Of a stretch of 64,000 bases of DNA, positions 18,268-27,623 are shown in pieces. The notes beneath the pieces are model-generated. The model worked only from the letters and a program-made list of their open reading frames with translations. It was not told where the DNA came from and ran no database searches. A program made the translations under genes and the position numbers. Within the stretch, counting starts at the first letter, position 1, and every line of letters starts with the position of its first letter. Origin of the DNA: Mesorhizobium sp. M9A.F.Ca.ET.002.03.1.2 (lineage in GTDB: Bacteria > Pseudomonadota > Alphaproteobacteria > Rhizobiales > Rhizobiaceae); the NCBI RefSeq assembly GCF_003952365.1, contig NZ_CP034443.1:2597001-2661000 (forward strand), in the 5' to 3' direction.

Positions 18268-18560
18268 GGCGTTTGGCACGGATCCCGTAGATTCGTCGGC
18301 AAAAAGCACCCATTCCGACGAAACTCAAGGGACATTTGCGGTATACTAATTCCTGGAAAAAGGTGGCCGAGCGCTATCCGCCAGTTGATGGCGAGGAAGG
18401 ACGATGCGCTTGAGCAATCTGGAACCGATCAATTCCAGGAGACGGATCGAAGCAGCCATCGGACGCACTTGGCCAGCACGGTTGCGGCGAGAAGCCAAAC
18501 CGGATCGTGCCTGGTGGAGGAGGCGTCCATATCTGAGATGCGAAGTGCCGAAAAGTGCAT
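18268..18560 (+). pseudogene. Degenerate copy of the class III aminotransferase leader and 5' end
   Basis: From TTCAACGGCG onward this region follows the sequence upstream of the gene at 22054, including GGAAGGACGATGCGC (start region, ATG near 18404) and the codons for AGACGCCAAACCGGATC-type sequence. The reading frame is lost within about 15 codons and similarity fades near 18560. It is a truncated duplicate, separated from the other copy by 3.7 kb containing the TIR/SLATT genes and an IS66 relic. Confidence 0.75.
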
Positions 18561-19053
18561 CTACAGCTATCTCAAGGGGGGAACCTTCGCCCTGGATTGG
18601 CGATCGGGGGCGATTGAGCTTAGTCGCGGTCAGCGCATCCGTGTAGGGGGCGAAATCTACAGCGAGGAATTGGCAAGCCGACGGGTAGCGGGAGTGCAAG
18701 CTGGCCCGCTCGGCCTTGGCGAGCAAACCGGCCCTCGACGCCTGCGGATATTCGGAGATCGCTCCATCTCCTTTCTACGTCGTAAGTTCGTTGCTGTTCG
18801 AGATTAGGAGATTGTCTGTCCTGTTTGACATTGCTGGTCTCCGCAGCCTTCTGAGCGAGGAGCATCGCTGAGCCGCGGTCGCGTAGGTGGGTGACAAGGC
18901 CGGTCACGCCCGCCAGCCGAGTGGTCTTCGAGAAGGGTGGAGGTTGCGCTACCGGCTGGAGAGAATGGTGCCAGTTTTCACAAGACAAGGGGTCGCTTAA
19001 TCGAATGGGCGTCTAGTTCATAGATTGCGAACAGATCATGGGGGATTTGAATA
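18561..19053. other. Stretch without a recognisable gene before the TIR locus
   Basis: 490 bases between the aminotransferase relic and the TIR gene. Several medium open frames exist on both strands, but none shows a known motif. The last 60 bases (ATAGATTGCGAACAGATCATGG) are AT-richer and may hold the TIR-locus promoter. Confidence 0.35.
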
Positions 19054-19656
19054 GTGCTACTGACCGAGGCAGAGCTGAAAAAAGTTGCGAATGCCAGTCG
19101 AGGACATAGAGCCGCATCGATCGTTCTAAAGGAAGAGATGGCCGCAGCTACAGCCAGATCGTCATTCGACGTTTTTCTGTCACATTCGTTCAAGGACGCA
19201 GAGATCGTTCTCGGTGTGAAGCGAATTTTTGAGGAGCTTGGGTTCACTGCTTATGTAGATTGGATCGAAGATTCACAATTGGACCGCACAAAGGTCTCCT
19301 CTGCCACTGCCGAGTTGCTGCGGACCCGTATGAGGCAGTCAAAGACGCTAATCTATGTGCATTCAAACAATTCTCCAGGATCCAGATAGATGCCTTGGGA
19401 GCTTGGCTTTTTCGATGGCTTTCGGACCGCGGTAGCAGTTCTCCCCGTGGCAAAAAATTCTTCGGAAACATTCTGTGGGCAAGAATTTTTGGGCCTATAC
19501 CCGTACATCGATGGGACCGGACCTGCAATCCTGTTTATAAACAGAGGGACCGCGTCTAGCTCAAGACTAGGCTCTGTAAGCTCGACTGCAAACGTTACGT
19601 TTGCCAAATCATGGCTTAAAGAATTTGCTGGCACAAATAGAGGTGCTCTGAAGTGA
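19054..19656 (+). pseudogene. TIR-domain protein interrupted by a nonsense codon
   Basis: GTG start at 19054. One frame runs to 19656 except for a single TAG at 19387-19389. The TIR domain begins with FDVFLSHSFKDAE, continues with FEELGFTAYVDWIEDSQLD and SKTLIYVHSNNSPGSR, then the stop, then MPWELGFFDGFRTAVAVLPV. The TAG falls where family members usually have Trp (TGG), so the original motif was probably W-M-P-W-E, the WxxxE in which Glu is the catalytic residue of NAD-cleaving TIRs. A one-base change, TGG to TAG, explains the break. The protein would be about 200 aa. It overlaps the next gene by four bases (GTGA). Readthrough could restore it, but I treat it as inactivated. Confidence 0.85.
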
Positions 19657-20356
19657 AATATCCTGGACTTTATAATAGCGCCGACATGGCGTCTAACGAG
19701 CAGCAGGCGACATTTCTTAGCCTGATCCGGGCAGAGTACGTTATTCTTTTTTCGGCCTCTGTTCTCTCTTTGGATTTGTGGCCATCAAAGGCCTATTTCG
19801 GTGTGTATGCTGCGGTGTTTCTTTGCTCAATGGGAATCCTCATTTTCCGGTCGGTCACAAAGCCCGAGCAGGTCTGGTATCAAGCTAGAGCTTTGGCAGA
19901 GTCAGTAAAGACATTGACCTGGCGCTTTGCGATGCGAGCACAGCCGTTCGATGACACGCGTGCGGCCGACGCTAGAGCTGATTTTCGCAAGCTCATGGAA
20001 GGTATCCTTGATAGCAATCGAAGGGACTCCCCGCTAAAAGAGCGAAAAGAGCTATATCTGCAGACACGAATTTGCGAGCAACGTAAGTGGTACGAGAAGA
20101 AAGCGCGCTCGAACAGAGATCCGCAAAAATTTGGATGGGCCTTGGTGTGATTGCTTACGCTCTGGGGTTCTCGTTCATCGTGGTACGCATCGCTGACCCA
20201 GCGATACCAGGCTGGCCGCCAGCTCACGAGATCGGATTGACTGCCGACCTTATTACGGACGCCATCTCGGATGAGGCATTCTCCGCGGCGGTGAACGAAG
20301 CCGAACTGGCTTTCTCAAGGGAGCACACCCAGTGGGTTGCTCGTCAAAACAACTAA
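19653..20356 (+). pseudogene. SLATT-domain (DUF4231-type) two-TM protein, frameshifted
   Basis: GTG start overlapping the TIR stop. The N-terminal YPGLYNSADMASNEQQA leads into two hydrophobic segments (YVILFSASVLSLDL and YFGVYAAVFLCSMGILIF), then the family hallmark WYQARALAESVKTLTWRF, then a helical part ending EQRKWYEKKARSNRD. The frame breaks near 20125 (CCGCAAAAATTT) and continues in another frame as KIWMGLGVIAYALGFSFIVV, the expected last membrane segment. SLATT proteins are predicted membrane effectors or pores in nucleotide-signalling immunity systems. One inserted or deleted base near an A-run separates the parts, so a sequencing error is possible. Confidence 0.8.
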
Positions 20357-20365
20357 GAGACAACA

Positions 20366-20873
20366 ATGGCATACAGCGATCCGATCTATGTAATATTTGA
20401 CGGCGATGAAGACGCTTGGGCATACCGCTTTATGAAAGGGTGGAATGCCAGCGAGAATGTGAGTTTTGAATTCGCGAACGCTCACGATCTGGACAATATG
20501 ACGAGCCGAGCACAGGACGAAGATTATGTTAAACGCAATCTTCGCAACAGAATGAATGGATCGAGCCAGGTACTTGTCCTGATCGGTGAGAAAACGAAAA
20601 ACCTTTTTCGCTTCGTGCGCTGGGAAATGGAATTGGCCCTTGATCTAGGTCTGCCGATAATCGCAGCAAACCTTAACGGCTCGCGACAACTAGATGCGAG
20701 CTGTCCGCCCATCATCAGGGACAAATGTGTTGTGCCACGTGCCGTTCAAGATGAAGGCTATCAAGCACGCGCTTGCCCATTGGCCTAACGAGTTTCATCG
20801 GCTTTCAAACGCTCAGCGTGCCAATGGCGCCAGGAGCTATGGCGAAACCACGTATCGGAATCTCGGGTTATAA
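20366..20873 (+). pseudogene. TIR-like (DUF1863/MTH538, ThsB-type) protein with 3' frameshift
   Basis: ATG at 20366, 9 bases after the SLATT frame. The first 120 codons match the TIR-like family: YVIFDGDEDAWAYRFMKGW, DEDYVKRNLRNRMNGSSQVL, LIGEKTKNLFRFVRWEMELA and LPIIAANLNGSR. In frame it ends at 20788 with a nonsense tail (ARACPLA). From about 20730 the adjacent frame gives HVPFKMKAIKHALAHWPNEF and ends at 20873, which is how family members normally finish. One indel in TGTGTTGTGCC explains this. Relatives such as ThsB make cyclic-ADP-ribose-type signals or act in TIR immunity. The shortened product might retain its core. Confidence 0.8.
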
Positions 20874-21129
20874 TAACCCACCTAAAGTACTTAGCCGCAG
20901 GACATCCTCGCCATCCACTGGCGGCGACTAACCTTGCAGCGTTCACCGGCGCGTTCCGAGCTTGCCGAGCCGCTGATAATCCGTGGAGACGTCCCATTTG
21001 CTGAGTTTGGCTGAAGGGTGCAGGTCATGAGCGCAACCATTAGGAGGAGCCCTGCTCGAAGCATGAGATCGAGTGATCACGTCGGGCGAGGGGCGCTGGT
21101 TTCGAGAGGAAAAGGAGCGGCTGCTCGAC
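20874..21129. other. Short stretch between the TIR-like gene and the IS66 relic
   Basis: I see no gene or clear motif here. It is probably the decayed margin of the IS66-type relic that follows. Confidence 0.35.
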
Positions 21130-21830
21130 GTTTGAGGCTTGAGCCAGCGTTTCAAGACTGCACGATTGGCCAGCATTGATGGAGGCAGCTTTTCAGGCGG
21201 CGCAAAGAGTTCTGTCGGTTCGCCCGCGTCCCGCGAGCCGCAGCTCGGCTCGCCCTGCGCAGCAACCACGAATTTGCGATCGCAAGAAGGGCAACACACT
21301 GACGACAGAACTTGGCGGCGCTGGTCGGCTGCGAATCAAGATGTCGATGGCGAGGCGCTCTCGCCGCGCGTCTTTGCCGGGCCGAACCTGCTGGCTGTTC
21401 CTTTGAGAAGTCTGCCGAGCACCAGCCGCTGCACCGCCAAAGCGATCGCTATGCGCGAGGGCACGACCTCAGCCTCTCAGCGCTGGCCAACCAGGTTGGG
21501 GCCTGTGCCGCGGCACGGAACCCGCCGCCTGCTGATCGAGGCGAATGTGATTTTCCCCTGATCACCTGCGTTACCACCCTGGGGAAGGGCAAGACCGATC
21601 CGGACCATCAGAATGTAAGGGATGACCGGCGTTCGGCGGAACATGGCCGGCGGCGCTCTATCGTGCCTCGCGCTGGGCTATGCCAAAGGCTCCGCGCCAG
21701 CGCCCGTCGCTCACCCGCCCAGCAGGGCACAACCCACGCCGGAAACGAACTCAAAACTGGATAGAAACTGGGGGCAACGTCACCCGCTAATCGGGCACTA
21801 TGCTGGGCGCATACGTGTCGTAAGCTGTTC
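21130..21830 (+). pseudogene. Degenerate IS66-family transposase (TnpC) relic
   Basis: Translation in shifting frames gives FEKSAEHQPLHRQSDRYARG, DLSLSALANQVGACAAA, then LGKGKTDPD, VRDDRRSAEH and GHYAGRI. These follow the order of IS66 TnpC blocks (AEHQPLNRQSERYAREG, LSTLADQVG, LAKGKT, YVRDDRPFGG, and so on). At least three frameshifts are needed and no intact ends were found. It sits between the TIR-like gene and the aminotransferase and probably helped to separate the duplicated aminotransferase leader from its copy. Confidence 0.75.
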
Positions 21831-22053
21831 GTGTTTGCAGTACGCGCCCTGACGTCGCAAAATCAGTGAGATCCAATTCAACGCTCCTGCGAAGGTGGCG
21901 CCTTAGTTTTCACGGCAATTCGGGCCGATCCCGCGAATTCCGCGGCGAATAACCTGCATTCCCGAGAAACTCGAGAGACGTTTCCGGTATGCTATTTGCT
22001 AAACAGGTGGCTGGCCGAGTGCCCTCCGCCAATCTATCGCGAGGAGAGGGACG

Positions 22054-23457
22054 ATGCGCTCGAGCAATCTGGGAACCGAGCAACTCCAGGAGAAGGATCG
22101 AAGCTTCGTCTTTCATCCGTCTACACATTTGGCCAAGCACAGTCGCGGAGAGACGCCAAACCGGATCATGGCCGGAGCGGACGGCGTCTATATCTGGGAC
22201 ACCGAAGGCCGACGGAGCCTCGACGGTTTCGGAGGGCTCTACTGCGTCAACATGGGATACGGGTGCACGGAGATCGCCGAGGCCATTGCCAGGCAAGCAC
22301 GCGAATTGCCGTTCGCGCACGTCTATGCCAGCCAAGGTACGGAGCCGGTCGCCCTGTTGGCAGAGGCCGTGGTCGAGTATTTCGGTCAGAACATGCGAAG
22401 GGTCTATTTCGGCCTCTCCGGTTCCGATGCTAACGAAACCAACATCAAGCTGGTCTGGTACTATAATAACATTCTTGGCCGGCCCGAAAAGAAAAAGATC
22501 ATCTCGCGAAATCGCGGCTATCACGGGTCTGGATTGGTCACGGGTAGCCTAACTGGCCTTCCCTTCTTTCACAATTTCTTCGACCTGCCTCTGGATTTGG
22601 TGCGCCATACAACCACGCCGCACTATTACCGCCAGGCGCGTATCGAGGAGAGCGAGGAAGCGTTCTCCCGGCGCTGTGCCGATGAGCTTGAAGCCTTGAT
22701 CCTGGCCGAAGGACCGGAAACGGTTGCAGCTTTTATCGGAGAGCCGGTACTTGGGACAGGAGGTATTGTGCCGCCCCCCAAAGGGTACTGGACGTCCATT
22801 CAAGCGGTGCTCGACAAATACGATATCCTTTTAATCGCCGATGAAGTGGTCTGCGGCTTCGCGCGAACCGGCGAGAAGTTCGGTTCCCACCTGTATAACA
22901 TGCGTCCGGATTTCGTGACCATCGCAAAGGGTTTGAGTTCCGCCTACCTCCCCATCTCCGGGTCAATCATTGGCGACCGTGTCTGGTCGGTTTTGGAACA
23001 AGGAACTGAGAAGCACGGCGCACTCGGCCACGGCTGGACATATTCGGGGCACACGCTTTGTGCCGCAGCCGCGCTCGCCAATATTCGACTGCTTAAAGAA
23101 AAAATATTTTGGAGCATGTCCGCGATGTTGGACCGTATTGGCAAGACCGGATGAAGGCCGAGCTGGCGGGGCATCCCATCGTTGGTGAAGTTCGCGGAGT
23201 GGGTATCCTGTCGGCCGTAGAGATGATGCGGGACCCAAAACAAAGGATACCATTCGAACCCGACCTTCAGGTCGGGGTGCGCACTGCAGCTGCTCTGTTT
23301 GAGAATGGTGTCATCGGACGGGCCATGCCGCATGGCGACATCCTCGGTTATGCACCCCCCTGATCATTACCCGAAAAGAGATCGACATCATTGTCGACGC
23401 GACGGTAAAGTCGGTCGATACCACCTATCGCGCGCTGAAGGCCGAGGGTGCCGTATG
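22054..23457 (+). pseudogene. Class III PLP aminotransferase with two frameshifts
   Basis: Start at ATG 22054 behind GAGGAGAGGG. The first 345 codons are a good omega-amino-acid:pyruvate-type aminotransferase: FGLSGSDANETNIKLVWYYN, NRGYHGSGLVTGSLTG, EPVLGTGGIVPPPKGYW, LLIADEVVCGFARTG and the catalytic-lysine block VTIAKGLSSAYLPISG. The frame breaks near 23100 (AAAAAATATTTTGG), continues as EHVRDVGPYWQDRMKAELAG, then breaks again at a C-run (23353-23358) and finishes as LITRKEIDIIVDATVKSVD to a TGA at 23457. Full length would be about 460 aa. Both breaks are at homopolymers, so either true decay or sequencing error is possible. Substrates of intact members include beta-alanine, taurine and putrescine. 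Confidence 0.88.
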
Positions 23458-23644
23458 ATTTTGCGATCGCGAAGGAGCGAGTCCGGAGGCAGGCATGTCC
23501 CTGCGCGCTACTGCGCCGAGCAGACCCAAAACTGTTGAATTCCAGATATCTGATCTTGAGCATGCTCCGGACTATTTCAGTCACGAACCGAATCAGTTCT
23601 GCCGCCGCTGTCCTGTTGCCCAACGACCAGGACCTCTGTGCGGC

Positions 23645-23687
23645 GCGCCCTGCGGGTGTACCTCCCCGCCGGCAGGGCGCCCTTTTT
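23645..23687 (+). terminator. Rho-independent terminator candidate
   Basis: GCGCCCTGC (23645-23653) pairs with GCAGGGCGC (23672-23680), with extra GGG/CCC pairing inside the loop and CCTTTTTG immediately after. It lies 190 bases past the aminotransferase end and would stop plus-strand transcription. Confidence 0.75.
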
Positions 23688-24387
23688 GACCCACGTAATC
23701 AGAATCATTATGGCCCGTCCGGAATCGAGGGTCTGGTAAAGGTCATCTGCACGTTCCGATGCAGATTGAGCTTAGACTCGCCCTTTACATCATTGCAGCG
23801 GGCCACGGTCGCCGGTTCCAAAGGCGGCAACGCCGAAGATATCTTCCTTCACATCACAAAGAGCAGAATAATCATTGCGGTGAATTTTATCACGTCATGT
23901 ATATAAAAGGACGATACTCACACGCCATCCCGTTCACAAGGAAAAGGCATTTTAACATTGTTGAGACGATTTGCCTATCAAAGAAAAGAAAGCATCGCAA
24001 CACTTCGTTCCGGATCATGGCGCCCTGGGTGGGGGATGAGCGGCTATCCGAATTGTTATGCTCGTGCCGACCCAAATTCCTGCAAAAGCTGGGTCAATGA
24101 TGGCTTTTGGTCAGCGCAGGATGATTTCTCCTGATTTGGACGGTGCAGGGGCGGTCATGATTTAATGCATGGAGATTCTCTGATTGAGCTGTTGAAAGAT
24201 CATGAGGCGTCTGCCAGACACCCATCGGGCGAGCCCAGCATGATTGGGATGACCGGCGAAGATCGAAAGTGTGGCAGCATTCTGGAGCCTGGTCAGCCCA
24301 GCGACGCCCGCGAAGTCAATCGCGTTTGTCGGGACATACACGACGCAGCCGGAAGGCGTGCAGAAAGAGGAAGAATCGAGCGCGACG
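23688..24387. other. Intergenic region upstream of the LuxR-type gene
   Basis: 700 bases with AT-rich patches (AAAAGGCATTTTAACATTG, TATATAAAAGGACG near 23897). I recognise no gene. Any promoter and lux-type box of the LuxR gene would be here, but I could not pick out a convincing 18-20 bp palindrome. Confidence 0.35.
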
Positions 24388-25125
24388 ATGACGAGGGACA
24401 TGCCACTTGTTTTCGAGACATTCCTTGAAAGACTGTCACAGAGTATCGATGAGGCAGATTTCCGGGATGCCATGGCTGAGGCGGCCGGACGACTTGACCT
24501 AATCTCCTTTGCGTACCTCTCCTTGCCAGCACGGCCTTCCGGCAAACCGAGGCTAATTTCGAACTATCCACCCCGCTGGACCAGACAGTATCTCGAAAAT
24601 CAGTATGAGAAACTCGATCCTGTGGTCTTGCGTGCTCGAAATGGCGGCTGCCCGTTTCACTGGGGATCGAATTTGGGAGGCGATAAAATGTCGCCGGCTC
24701 AACAGCAGCTATTCGATGAGGCGGCTCAATTCAGCATCTGCTGCGGTTTGACGATCCCAATTGTCGATCTCCGCGGCCGCATCGCTGCGGTTACTTTTGC
24801 CGCCGATGAGCCTCGTCCAGTATTTCTTCGGGTCGCTGAGCGGTACGAACAAGCTCTTCAGCTGATGGCGGCCTGCTTTCATCGTTGCGTTCGCCGCAAA
24901 CTGCCGAGCGATCGAACAGTGGATGGGATTTCGCTGACATCCCGCGAATATGAGTGCCTGCGGTGGGCAGCGCGGGGTAATTCAGCCTGGGTGACCGGCC
25001 GCATCTTGGGCATCAAGCCACGCACGATCGCTTTTCATTTGGACAATGCCAAGAAGAAGCTAGGCGTGCGAACCCAAAATCAGGCTATAGCCCTTTTGGG
25101 GTCCGAAGGGTCCTCAATTCTCTGA
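24388..25125 (+). CDS. LuxR-family AHL-responsive transcriptional regulator (solo)
   Basis: 245 aa from ATG 24388 (AGAGGAAG upstream); the frame is open further back to 24271. The N-terminal autoinducer-binding domain keeps the usual acyl-homoserine-lactone contacts in order: the WTRQYL Trp/Tyr pair, KLDPVV (Asp-Pro), CPFHWG (Trp) and CGLTIPI (Gly). The C-terminal GerE helix-turn-helix reads LTSREYECLRWAARGNSAWV, then ILGIKPRTIAFHL, then KKLGV. No luxI synthase is in view. Together with the qseM/qseC-like switches 2-3 kb downstream it resembles TraR-type control of Mesorhizobium ICE transfer. An IS insertion starts 140 bases after its stop. Confidence 0.88.
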   Translation: MTRDMPLVFETFLERLSQSIDEADFRDAMAEAAGRLDLISFAYLSLPARPSGKPRLISNYPPRWTRQYLENQYEKLDPVVLRARNGGCPFHWGSNLGGDKMSPAQQQLFDEAAQFSICCGLTIPIVDLRGRIAAVTFAADEPRPVFLRVAERYEQALQLMAACFHRCVRRKLPSDRTVDGISLTSREYECLRWAARGNSAWVTGRILGIKPRTIAFHLDNAKKKLGVRTQNQAIALLGSEGSSIL

Positions 25126-25264
25126 GAAGCTTTTTGATCCGGTTGTGCTCGGTCCATTCGATCGCGCGGTTTGTATCGAGCGTTGACGGATGCCGAGATC
25201 TTCTGTTCCGCCGGCTCGGTCAGGGCGATGCAGCCGTATTCTTCCAGTCCGCGCCGGTGATCTT

Positions 25265-26815
25265 GTCGACCGTGAACTATCCGCAAGCCATTGATCTGGC
25301 ATGTTGATTGAGGCGGATAGCGGCTTTGGAATTGCAGGATTTGCGGTTTATGAGCGCTGTTTTCCTGCAATTCGGTTTTGCGATTCCCTTGTGCTGCGGA
25401 GCGTGATTCACTCGGTTCGGCGGCGGCGAATCGAGGGGACGGCGAATGTCCAAGCCACGCGAGAAGCGCGAGACGGGAGAGCAGGATCTGTTCCGCTCCA
25501 GGTTCGATCAGATCATCAACATGAAGCACGAGCTGGTGCGGCTGGCGCAGGCGATCGACTGGCCGGTGCTGGAGGAGCGTTTCGGCGCCGTCTATTCGGA
25601 CGGCCCCGGCATGCCGCCGCTGCCGACCCGGCTGATGGCGGGGCTGGCGATCCTCAAGCACACCTTCAACCTGTCGGATGAGGTGCTGTGCGAGCGCTGG
25701 GTGGAGAACCCTTACTTCCAGTATCTCACCGGCGAGACGTTCTTTTGCCATACGCTGCCGTTTGACCGCTCCTCGATGACGCGTTGGCGCAGCCGTATGG
25801 GCGAGGAGCGGATCGTGGCGCTTTTGCAGGAAAGCCTCAGCATTGCGGTCAAGACCGGGGCGATGAAGCCGGCCGACACGCGCCAGGTCATCGTCGACAC
25901 GACCGTGCAGCCGAAGAACGTCATGTTCCCGACCGACGCCAAGCTCATCCACCGGGCGCGCGAACGGCTGGTGCGGCTGGCCAAGAGGAAGGGGCTCCAT
26001 TTGCGCCAGAGCTATGTGCGGGTCGGCAAGCTGGCGCTGATCAGCCATCAGCGCTATGCCCACGCCAAGCAGTTCAAGCGGGCGAACAAGGCGCTGCGCA
26101 GGCTCAAGACCTATCTCGGCCGGACCATTCGCGACATCTCTCGCCAGATCGCCGGCGATGCGGGGCTGGAAGCGCTCTTCAAATGGCCGCTCTACCAGGC
26201 GGCCACCGTTCTCGAGCAACGCCAGCGCCAGCGCGGCCGCAAGATCTACAGCCTGCACGCACACGAGGTAGAATGCATCGGCAAGGGCAAGGCGCATATG
26301 CCCTACGAGTTCGGGGTGAAGGTGTCGGTGGCCACCACGCTGTAGCGTTCCAAGGGTGGCCAGTTCGCCCTGCATGCAAAAGCACTGCCCGGCAATCCCT
26401 ATGACGGCCACACGCTGGCAAGCGTCATCCCCGACATGGAAAAGACCATCGGCAACGAGATCGACCGCATCCTCGCCGACGCCGGCTATCGAGGCCACAA
26501 CGCACCGCAGAGCCACAAGTTCAGGGTCTTCACCGCCGGCCAGAAGCGCCGCGTCACCCCAGCCATCAAGCGCCAGATGCGGCGGCGGTCGGCGGTCGAA
26601 CCCGTCATCGGCCACATCAAGAGCGAACACAGAATGGGCCGCAACTACCTCGCCGGCCAGCAGGGCGACGCCCTCAACGCCATCCTGGCCGCCGCCGGCT
26701 ACAACTTCTCCCTCCTGCTCAGGTGGCTGAAGGATTTTTTGTCGCTCTTGATCGCCCTGCTTCAACTTCGGCCGAAGTCGGTCGCCGCTTAGGGCCCGGA
26801 TTGTTCACGGTCGAC
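25265..26815 (+). mobile_element. IS5-like insertion sequence, copy 1 (1551 bp, 6-bp target duplication)
   Basis: The left end GTCGACCGTGAACTATCCG and the right end CGGATTGTTCACGGTCGAC are terminal inverted repeats. GATCTT directly precedes (25259-25264) and follows (26816-26821) the element as a target duplication. The transposase lies inside on the plus strand. An almost identical inverted copy lies at 37261-38809, with a different target duplication, so both arrived by transposition. It is IS5-like by transposase type; the exact group is uncertain. Confidence 0.92.
25446..26792 (+). pseudogene. IS5-type DDE transposase with an in-frame amber codon
   Basis: 449 codons in one frame, broken only by TAG at 26343-26345. 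Before the stop: an N-terminal DUF772-like part (PTRLMAGLAILKHTFNLSDE, WVENPYFQYLTGE), the first catalytic Asp in VIVDTTVQPKN, and AKRKGLHLRQSYVRVGK. After the stop: RSKGGQFALHAKALPGNPYD, the DAGYRGHN block and the final Glu region VEPVIGHIKSEHRMGRNYL. Without readthrough the protein loses its catalytic Glu. The stop probably replaced a Lys codon (AAG to TAG). The same stop occurs in copy 2. Confidence 0.9.
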
Positions 26816-26821
26816 GATCTT

Positions 26822-27225
26822 AGTCTATCGGTGCTCGAGCGGGTGTTTCGTCGCTGACGAGCTAGTCGTGCGGTTTTATAGTTTCCGAGGATGGCCCGCT
26901 TGCATACCTGCCTGCCGGTAATCTCTAACCGTTGACTTAGGGCGATGGCTTTCGGTTATCCGGCTTGAAAGCGAAGAGGTGGACCATTCTGCGTCGAGCG
27001 CCGGCACGATATGGAGTGCTGCTCCGGGCTATTACCATCCAGACAGAGCGGAACCTTCTATCACGTCAGACGCTCGGACAATTGCCAAAACCCATTTCCT
27101 GGGAACTGAATTGTGCTCGCCACCGGGTCCATTTTGCCGGCGCGTCTGTGGTGCAGGTCCCGATCAGCCTGACCACTGGCTGCCACAGGAACTGCCTACT
27201 TGTATGACCGAGCACTGCGCATTTG
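26822..27225. other. Stretch between IS copy 1 and the first QseM-like gene
   Basis: About 400 bases. A plus-strand frame (GTIWSAAPGYYHPDRAEP) runs through it without recognisable start or domain. It may be a remnant of the gene interrupted or flanked by the IS. Nothing firm. Confidence 0.35.
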
Positions 27226-27507
27226 TCAGCTGGCGAACAATTCCTTGTAGCCGCTCGTCACCATCCAGTTCGCACGGTCGAGATGACTACGAAGCGCCTT
27301 CCTGGCGCGCTCCGGTTCAAGTGCCGGATCAATGCCGAGGATCAGATGGGCCATTTCCTCTTCGGGCGCCTCATCGGCTGAGGCGTCCAGGAGCCTCATA
27401 TAGATGGTAAAGTGCGCCCTGTCGTAGGCGGTAAGACGGTCAGACCAAGGGACTTCGTCGAGCAGTGTTGAGCTTTGAGTCCTATCTGTTGCCGTTGATC
27501 GATTCAT
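27226..27507 (-). CDS. QseM-like DUF2285-type small protein (TraR antiactivator family)
   Basis: 93 aa. The core is EVPWSDRLTAYDRAHFTIYM, then RLLDASADEAPEEEMAHLIL, then GIDPALEPERARKALRSHLD and a WMVTSGYKELF end. This is the compact DUF2285-type fold. In Mesorhizobium ICEs the small DUF2285 protein QseM binds TraR and the excision activator FseA and blocks transfer. It is divergent from a small helix-turn-helix gene across a 116-base gap with two palindromes, the same layout as qseM/qseC. GAGG lies 12 bases before the ATG, which is weak. Function is inferred from family and layout; a near-copy lies at 28336. Confidence 0.78.
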   Translation of the reverse strand: MNRSTATDRTQSSTLLDEVPWSDRLTAYDRAHFTIYMRLLDASADEAPEEEMAHLILGIDPALEPERARKALRSHLDRANWMVTSGYKELFAS

Positions 27508-27552
27508 GTCTGCCGCGAACCTCGCATGTTGATCGCTGGATCCAAGGCAGAA

Positions 27553-27586
27553 TATCCCAAAATGGGATAATCCGAAACGGGGATTA
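27553..27586. promoter_or_regulatory. Two adjacent palindromic operator candidates between qseM- and qseC-like genes
   Basis: TATCCC AAAAT GGGATA (27553-27569) is a perfect inverted repeat. TAATCC GAAACGG GGATTA (27568-27586) is a second, sharing its first two bases with the end of the first. Centres are about 16 bp apart, on one face and a half of the helix. They sit midway between two divergent start codons (27507 and 27624) and are the obvious binding sites for the helix-turn-helix protein. Confidence 0.75.
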
Positions 27587-27623
27587 GTCGCTGAGCCGGT
27601 CTCTACCTGACCGGTTCACCTAA

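Noticed and set aside
25080..26765. A 561-codon open frame on the minus strand
   Set aside because: It is the mirror of the plus-strand transposase in GC-rich DNA; its product has no recognisable domain and it spans an IS end.
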